DNA of 10,470 nucleotides from JAEUOS01 sp031423955 (GTDB lineage Bacteria; Pseudomonadota; Gammaproteobacteria; Burkholderiales; JAEUOS01): the NCBI GenBank assembly GCA_031423955.1, contig JANPGJ010000223.1, forward strand, positions 1 through 10,470. The letters run 5' to 3'. The position numbers were made by a program, and so were the translations under genes. Positions within the stretch are counted from its first letter, which is position 1, and each line of letters begins with the position of its first letter. This document shows positions 6,913-10,470 of the stretch, piece after piece. Below the pieces are notes generated by a model. It was not told where the DNA came from and made no database searches. It saw only the letters and a list, made by a program, of their open reading frames with translations.

Positions 6913-7656
6913 ATGAGGGACTCCTACTTCCTGAATGCATTCGTGTCCGCCGAGATTACCGCCGCAACTCAGCCGTCGGATCGTGCCCAAGCGGCAGTGC
7001 GCCTTGTCGGTGTCACTCGATCCTATGGCACGGACCGCCCGATTCTGAAGGCCCTTGACCTGGTGCTGATGCGCGGTGAGCGGGTGGCCCTGCAGGGCGA
7101 ATCCGGGGTCGGCAAGTCGACGTTGCTGAACCTGATCGCCGGTCTCGATGTGCCCGACGCCGGCAGCATTGAGGTGGCGGGCACGCGCATCGACCAACTT
7201 TCGGCCGCCGGGCGGGTGCGCTTTCGCCGCGAAGCGTTGGGCTTCGTGTTCCAGGCATTTCACCTGTTGCCGCACCTGGATGCGCTGCAGAACACCATGA
7301 TTCCGCTGATGCTGGCCGGGACAGGCGAATCCATTTCACGTAAGCGAGCACTCACAATACTGGAGGAGTTGGGAATCGCGGGTCGCGCCGGCGCGCGCCT
7401 TGGCGAGCTCTCCGGCGGCGAACAACAGCGGGTCGCGCTGGCGCGCGCACTGGTGCATCGGCCGGCGCTGGTGCTCGCCGATGAGCCCACCGGCAACCTC
7501 GATCCTGCCACCGCACGACTGGCGCTCGATCTTCTGCTGAGCCAGTGCGCGCGTTACGGCACCACCTTGCTGATGGTGACGCACTCGCCCGAAACCGCGG
7601 CGCTGGCGGACCGTCGCCTGCTGCTGACGCAGGACGGATTGAGCGCGGCAGCATGA
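6913..7656 (+). CDS. ABC transporter ATP-binding protein, LolD/MacB/YbbA class
   Basis: This 247-residue ATPase powers the FtsX-type permease encoded just downstream. Counted from ATG 6913, the Walker A motif GESGVGKST is at 62-70, the Q-loop at Gln114 (FVFQAFHLLP), the signature LSGGEQQR at 166-173, Walker B with LADEPTGNLD (Asp190, Glu191), and the switch His224 in MVTHS. The LLPHLDALQNTMIPLM region is typical of the lipoprotein/macrolide exporter subclass rather than importers. All catalytic residues are present. The start is uncertain: ATG 6913 has no Shine-Dalgarno, and in-frame GTG codons at 6943 and 6997 are alternatives. The fold proper begins near VRLVGVTRSYG (residue 29), so 6943 may be the true start. 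A GTG at 6886 inside the terminator stem is unlikely. The nearby terminator leaves little room for a promoter. Confidence 0.93.
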   Translation: MRDSYFLNAFVSAEITAATQPSDRAQAAVRLVGVTRSYGTDRPILKALDLVLMRGERVALQGESGVGKSTLLNLIAGLDVPDAGSIEVAGTRIDQLSAAGRVRFRREALGFVFQAFHLLPHLDALQNTMIPLMLAGTGESISRKRALTILEELGIAGRAGARLGELSGGEQQRVALARALVHRPALVLADEPTGNLDPATARLALDLLLSQCARYGTTLLMVTHSPETAALADRRLLLTQDGLSAAA

Positions 7657-7706
7657 GCAACTGTGGCGTCGGCCTTGAACCTGGGTTTGCGGTGAGTCAC
7701 GCGTGA
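7653..7706 (+). other. 17-codon linking reading frame between the ATPase and the permease
   Basis: ATG at 7653 overlaps the ATPase stop as ATGA. It opens a 17-codon frame (MSNCGVGLEPGFAVSHA) whose TGA (7704-7706) overlaps the permease GTG start at 7703 as GTGA. The permease itself has only a weak GGTGAG before it and an in-frame stop just upstream at 7676-7678. The frame could carry ribosomes from one gene to the next across the 46-base gap. It may also be chance; no peptide function is proposed. Confidence 0.3.
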
Positions 7707-10279
7707 CCTCCAGCCTGACCCTATTGCGCTGGTTTGTAGCCGCTGCGTGGCAAGCACAGCGCGGGCGCTGGCTGGCCGCCGCCGCGGCGGTGGCTGTCGG
7801 CATTGCGCTGGCCACTGCGATCTTCACGGTCAACCGTTCGGCCCTGTCCGAATTCCAGCAGGCCATCGATACGGTCAATGGCGAAGCCTCGCTGCAAATC
7901 GTCGGCCGCGCGGGCATGTTTGACGAGCAGGTATTCGATGCCCTGCTTGCGGTTGCGGGCACGGTTGGCATTGATGCCGCGAGCCCGGTGGTGGCCATCG
8001 ACGTCACGCTGCCGGGCAAACCGGCGCAATCCGACAGCCGCCCGCGCGAGCGGCTGACCGTGCTCGGGCTTGACGTATTTCGCGCCGGTGCTGCAACCCC
8101 GGCGTTGATCCCGCAGGTGGACGCGGCTGCCGGCGAGGCGGGCGGCGCCGGCTCGAGCCTGTTCGCCGACGACGCGATCTTCCTCTCTGCCGCCGCGCAA
8201 ACCGTCTACGGCGTGCGCGCCGGCGATACCCTCACTGTCGCCAGCGGTCTCACCACTGTGACCTTGCGCGTGGCCGGCAGTGTGGCAGCCGCGCCAGGCC
8301 AGCGCCTCGCCGTCATGGATATCGGCGCCGCGCAATGGCGCCTCGGTGCGCTGGGCAAGCTCTCGCGCATCGACCTGAAGCTGGCCGAAGGCGTGGCGCC
8401 GGCCGGCGTTGCCGCGGCTCTTGGAGCAATCCTGCCGCCGCAAGCCGAAGTCGCGGCGCCGGACAAGCGCACCCAGCGCATGAGCAACCTGTCGCGCGCG
8501 TATCGGGTCAATCTCAACGTGCTGGCGCTGGTGGCCCTGTTCACCGGCGCCTTCCTGGTGTTCTCCGCGGTCGGCCTCTCGGCGGTGCGCCAGCGCCCGC
8601 AGCTTGCCTTGATGTCCGTGCTCGGTGCGGACGACGCCTGGGTGCGCCGCGTCGTGCTCATGCAGGGTGTCGCGGTGTCGGCGGTGGGCAGCGTGGCGGG
8701 GGTGGCGGCCGGCCTGGTGCTGGCCAACCTGTTGCTTGCTGCGTTTGGCGGCGATCTGGGTGGCGGCTATTTTTCCGGCGTGCGCCCGCAACTGGTGATC
8801 GATGTTCCGGCGCTGCTGGGCTTTGCCGCACTTGGCATCGCGGTCGGGTTTGTTGCCAGCTGGATCCCTGCGCGCGAGGCGGTCTCCGCTCGGCCGGTGG
8901 AGGCGCTGCGCGGCGGTTCCTCCGAAGCCGCGCTGGCGCGTCTGGCGCGACCCGGCCCGGCCTTGGGGCTGCTGGCCGCCGCCGCGGTTCTGCTGATGCT
9001 GCCGCCGGTGGGTGAGCTGCCGGTGCCGGCCTATGTCGCGATCGCCTGCGTACTGCTGTCGGCGATCGCGGCCGTGCCCTGGCTGGTCGCACGCCTGTTC
9101 CCGCTGCTGCAGCGGGGCCTGAGCCGGCGCGGCATGCGGCAGCCGGTGTTCTGGCTGGCCTTGCTGCGCCTGGCGCAGGCGCCGGGGCAGGCCGCCGGTG
9201 TGATCGCCGGCGTGGTGGCCAGCTTCGCGCTCACGGTAGCCATGGTGATCATGGTGGCAAGCTTTCGGGTCGCGGTTGGCGACTGGCTTGAATCGGTGCT
9301 GCCGGCCGACCTGTATGGTCGCGTCCCGGCCGGTGCCGGCCTGGGCGCGATCACGCCCGAACTGCAGGAGCGTGTCGGCAAACAACCTGGTGTGGCGCGG
9401 GCGGAATTCTCGCGCGCACTCGAACTCTCGCTCGACCCGGCGCGGCCCACCGTGGCGTTGTTCGCGCGCAATGTCGACCCGGCCGCGCCGCAACTGCGCC
9501 TGCCCCTCACCGGACCGGCGCTACCCGCACCGGCGGGCGCGGTGCCGATCTATGTGTCCGAAGGCATGGTCGACCTGTACGGTTTCGCGCCGGGCAAGAG
9601 CGTGCGCCTGCCGATCGCGTCGCAGTCCTTCTACGTGGCGGGGGTGTATCGCGACTACTCGCGCCAGCACGGTTCCATCACCTTGCCGCGCGCGGACTAC
9701 CGGCGCCTCACCGGCGACGCCACCGTCAACGACATGGCGCTGTGGCTTGAGCCCGGCACTACGACCGAAGCCGCCATCGCGACCCTTACCCATGCCGCGC
9801 CATCGCTGGCTGCTGCCGAATTTCGCAGCGCGCGCGAACTGCGCGCGCTGTCGCTGCGCATTTTCGATCGCAGCTTCGCCATGACCTACCTGCTCGAAGC
9901 CGCGGCGCTGTTGGTCGCCTTGTTCGGCATCGCCAGCAGTTACTCCGCCCAGGCGATGGCGCGCGCGCGCGAATTCGGCGTGCTGCGCCACCTGGGTGTT
10001 TCAACGCGCGAGATCGTGCTGCAGGTGGCGATCGAAGGCGGCATGCTCTCGGCATTCGGTGCGCTGTGGGGCGCGGCCGCCGGCGGGGTGATCGGCGTCA
10101 TCCTCATCCATTGGGTCAATCCGCAATCCTTCCACTGGACCATGGATGCGCGCGCACCGCTCGGCCTGATCGCCGCCAGCGCCGCCGCCCTCGCCCTGTG
10201 CGGCGCCATCGCCGCCGCGCTGGCGGTGCGCTCCGCCACTGGCGAGGGGCCGCTGCGTTCCCTGAAGGAAGACTGGTGA
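7703..10279 (+). CDS. FtsX-type ABC transporter permease, two FtsX domains
   Basis: This 858-residue inner-membrane permease resembles the YbbP / AttF-AttG kind of exporter subunit. About ten spans are visible: one near 23-43, then after a periplasmic MacB-like domain (about 45-265) three at 271-294, 318-347 and 366-388; three in the middle (about 419-434, 441-465, 497-521); then after a second periplasmic domain (about 525-720) three at 725-748, 773-803 and 818-842. Two FtsX modules each contain a cytoplasmic link of the expected type, LMSVLGADDAWVRR (302-315) and EFGVLRHLGVSTREIV (757-772), which probably contacts the ATPase. The GTG start is forced by the upstream in-frame stop; a weak GGTGAG precedes it. 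Such systems move lipids or lipoproteins away from the inner membrane rather than import solutes. The next gene overlaps its stop. Substrate unknown. Confidence 0.92.
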   Translation: MTSSLTLLRWFVAAAWQAQRGRWLAAAAAVAVGIALATAIFTVNRSALSEFQQAIDTVNGEASLQIVGRAGMFDEQVFDALLAVAGTVGIDAASPVVAIDVTLPGKPAQSDSRPRERLTVLGLDVFRAGAATPALIPQVDAAAGEAGGAGSSLFADDAIFLSAAAQTVYGVRAGDTLTVASGLTTVTLRVAGSVAAAPGQRLAVMDIGAAQWRLGALGKLSRIDLKLAEGVAPAGVAAALGAILPPQAEVAAPDKRTQRMSNLSRAYRVNLNVLALVALFTGAFLVFSAVGLSAVRQRPQLALMSVLGADDAWVRRVVLMQGVAVSAVGSVAGVAAGLVLANLLLAAFGGDLGGGYFSGVRPQLVIDVPALLGFAALGIAVGFVASWIPAREAVSARPVEALRGGSSEAALARLARPGPALGLLAAAAVLLMLPPVGELPVPAYVAIACVLLSAIAAVPWLVARLFPLLQRGLSRRGMRQPVFWLALLRLAQAPGQAAGVIAGVVASFALTVAMVIMVASFRVAVGDWLESVLPADLYGRVPAGAGLGAITPELQERVGKQPGVARAEFSRALELSLDPARPTVALFARNVDPAAPQLRLPLTGPALPAPAGAVPIYVSEGMVDLYGFAPGKSVRLPIASQSFYVAGVYRDYSRQHGSITLPRADYRRLTGDATVNDMALWLEPGTTTEAAIATLTHAAPSLAAAEFRSARELRALSLRIFDRSFAMTYLLEAAALLVALFGIASSYSAQAMARAREFGVLRHLGVSTREIVLQVAIEGGMLSAFGALWGAAAGGVIGVILIHWVNPQSFHWTMDARAPLGLIAASAAALALCGAIAAALAVRSATGEGPLRSLKEDW

Positions 10280-10470
10280 AGCGCCGCAGCCTTTTCGCCA
10301 GTCTGCCCATGCTGGCCCTGCCGCGCGCCTTCGCCCGGGACCTGCCGGTGGTGTACGACGAGGTACTGAAAAGCCGCCCCGTCACCTTTCCCCGCGACTA
10401 CGGCGCCCACCCCGGCTTTCGCACCGAGTGGTGGTATGTCACCGGTTGGCTGGAACGAGCGGGCGCCGAC
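10276..10470 (+). CDS. AttH/CrtC-family lipocalin-like secreted protein (partial, 3' end outside window)
   Basis: The first 65 codons of a gene that continues past the window edge. GTG at 10276 overlaps the permease stop as GTGA, indicating translational coupling. A signal peptide is visible (MKRRSLFASLPMLALPRAFA, cleavage after residue 20). The RRSLF stretch hints at Tat export but is not a full Tat motif. The mature part contains PRDYGAHPGFRTEWWYVTGW, the hallmark of the AttH / hydroxyneurosporene-synthase-like family (formerly DUF2006), whose members have two lipocalin-like barrels and are suspected to handle lipids. The family is known beside ABC transporters, for example in the attEFGH arrangement, and that is the context here. 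A carotenoid hydratase role is unlikely without carotenoid genes nearby, though only the start is seen. Confidence 0.85.
   Translation, partial: MKRRSLFASLPMLALPRAFARDLPVVYDEVLKSRPVTFPRDYGAHPGFRTEWWYVTGWLERAGAD

Noticed and set aside
7721..9493. A 590-codon open frame on the - strand inside the permease gene
   Set aside because: Same codon-bias shadow, with Arg/His/Gln-rich composition; the + strand frame has clear membrane spans and FtsX features.

Overview
The window looks like chromosomal DNA of a high-GC betaproteobacterium. The ATP synthase epsilon subunit, the Bug/TctC-type binding protein and the compact high-GC operons all fit that group. This placement rests on protein resemblance recalled from memory; no species is named. 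There are no RNA genes, CRISPR arrays, insertion sequences or transposase remnants, and no intergenic gap exceeds about 160 bases. All genes run on the + strand.

Layout. (1) 1-629: end of the ATP synthase operon. It holds the last codons of atpD, a 118-base spacer containing a long imperfect hairpin, atpC, and a strong intrinsic terminator. (2) 630-6900: a five-gene unit with no internal terminator seen. In order: a MetE-like cobalamin-independent methyltransferase homologue; a two-domain FMN/4Fe-4S/nucleotide-binding oxidoreductase of the 2,4-dienoyl-CoA reductase / trimethylamine dehydrogenase type; then the membrane subunits TctB and TctA and the periplasmic binding protein TctC of a tripartite tricarboxylate transporter. 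Spacings are short (35 and 15 bases, 3 bases, then a 4-base overlap), and the unit ends at a second strong terminator. (3) 6901-10470: the start of an export-type ABC system. It comprises a LolD/MacB/YbbA-class ATPase, an 858-residue FtsX-type permease with about ten membrane spans, and the start of a secreted lipocalin-like AttH/CrtC-family protein that runs off the window.

How the genes may work together. In the central unit, TctC would capture a small anion in the periplasm and TctA/TctB would import it. The flavoenzyme and the zinc methyltransferase-like protein could then process it. Both enzymes belong to families that act on methylated amines, thiols or enoyl compounds, so catabolism of a methylated, thioether or unsaturated carboxylate is a reasonable hypothesis, but the substrate is not visible in the sequence. 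In the third unit, the ATPase and the FtsX permease would move a lipid or lipoprotein-like molecule away from the inner membrane. The AttH-like protein may be its periplasmic partner, as in attEFGH-type loci.

The points most worth a second look are the methyltransferase-like / flavoenzyme / transporter unit, the unexplained atpD-atpC hairpin, and the tightly chained starts and stops in the ABC-AttH operon. Nothing in the window is clearly a new class of system.
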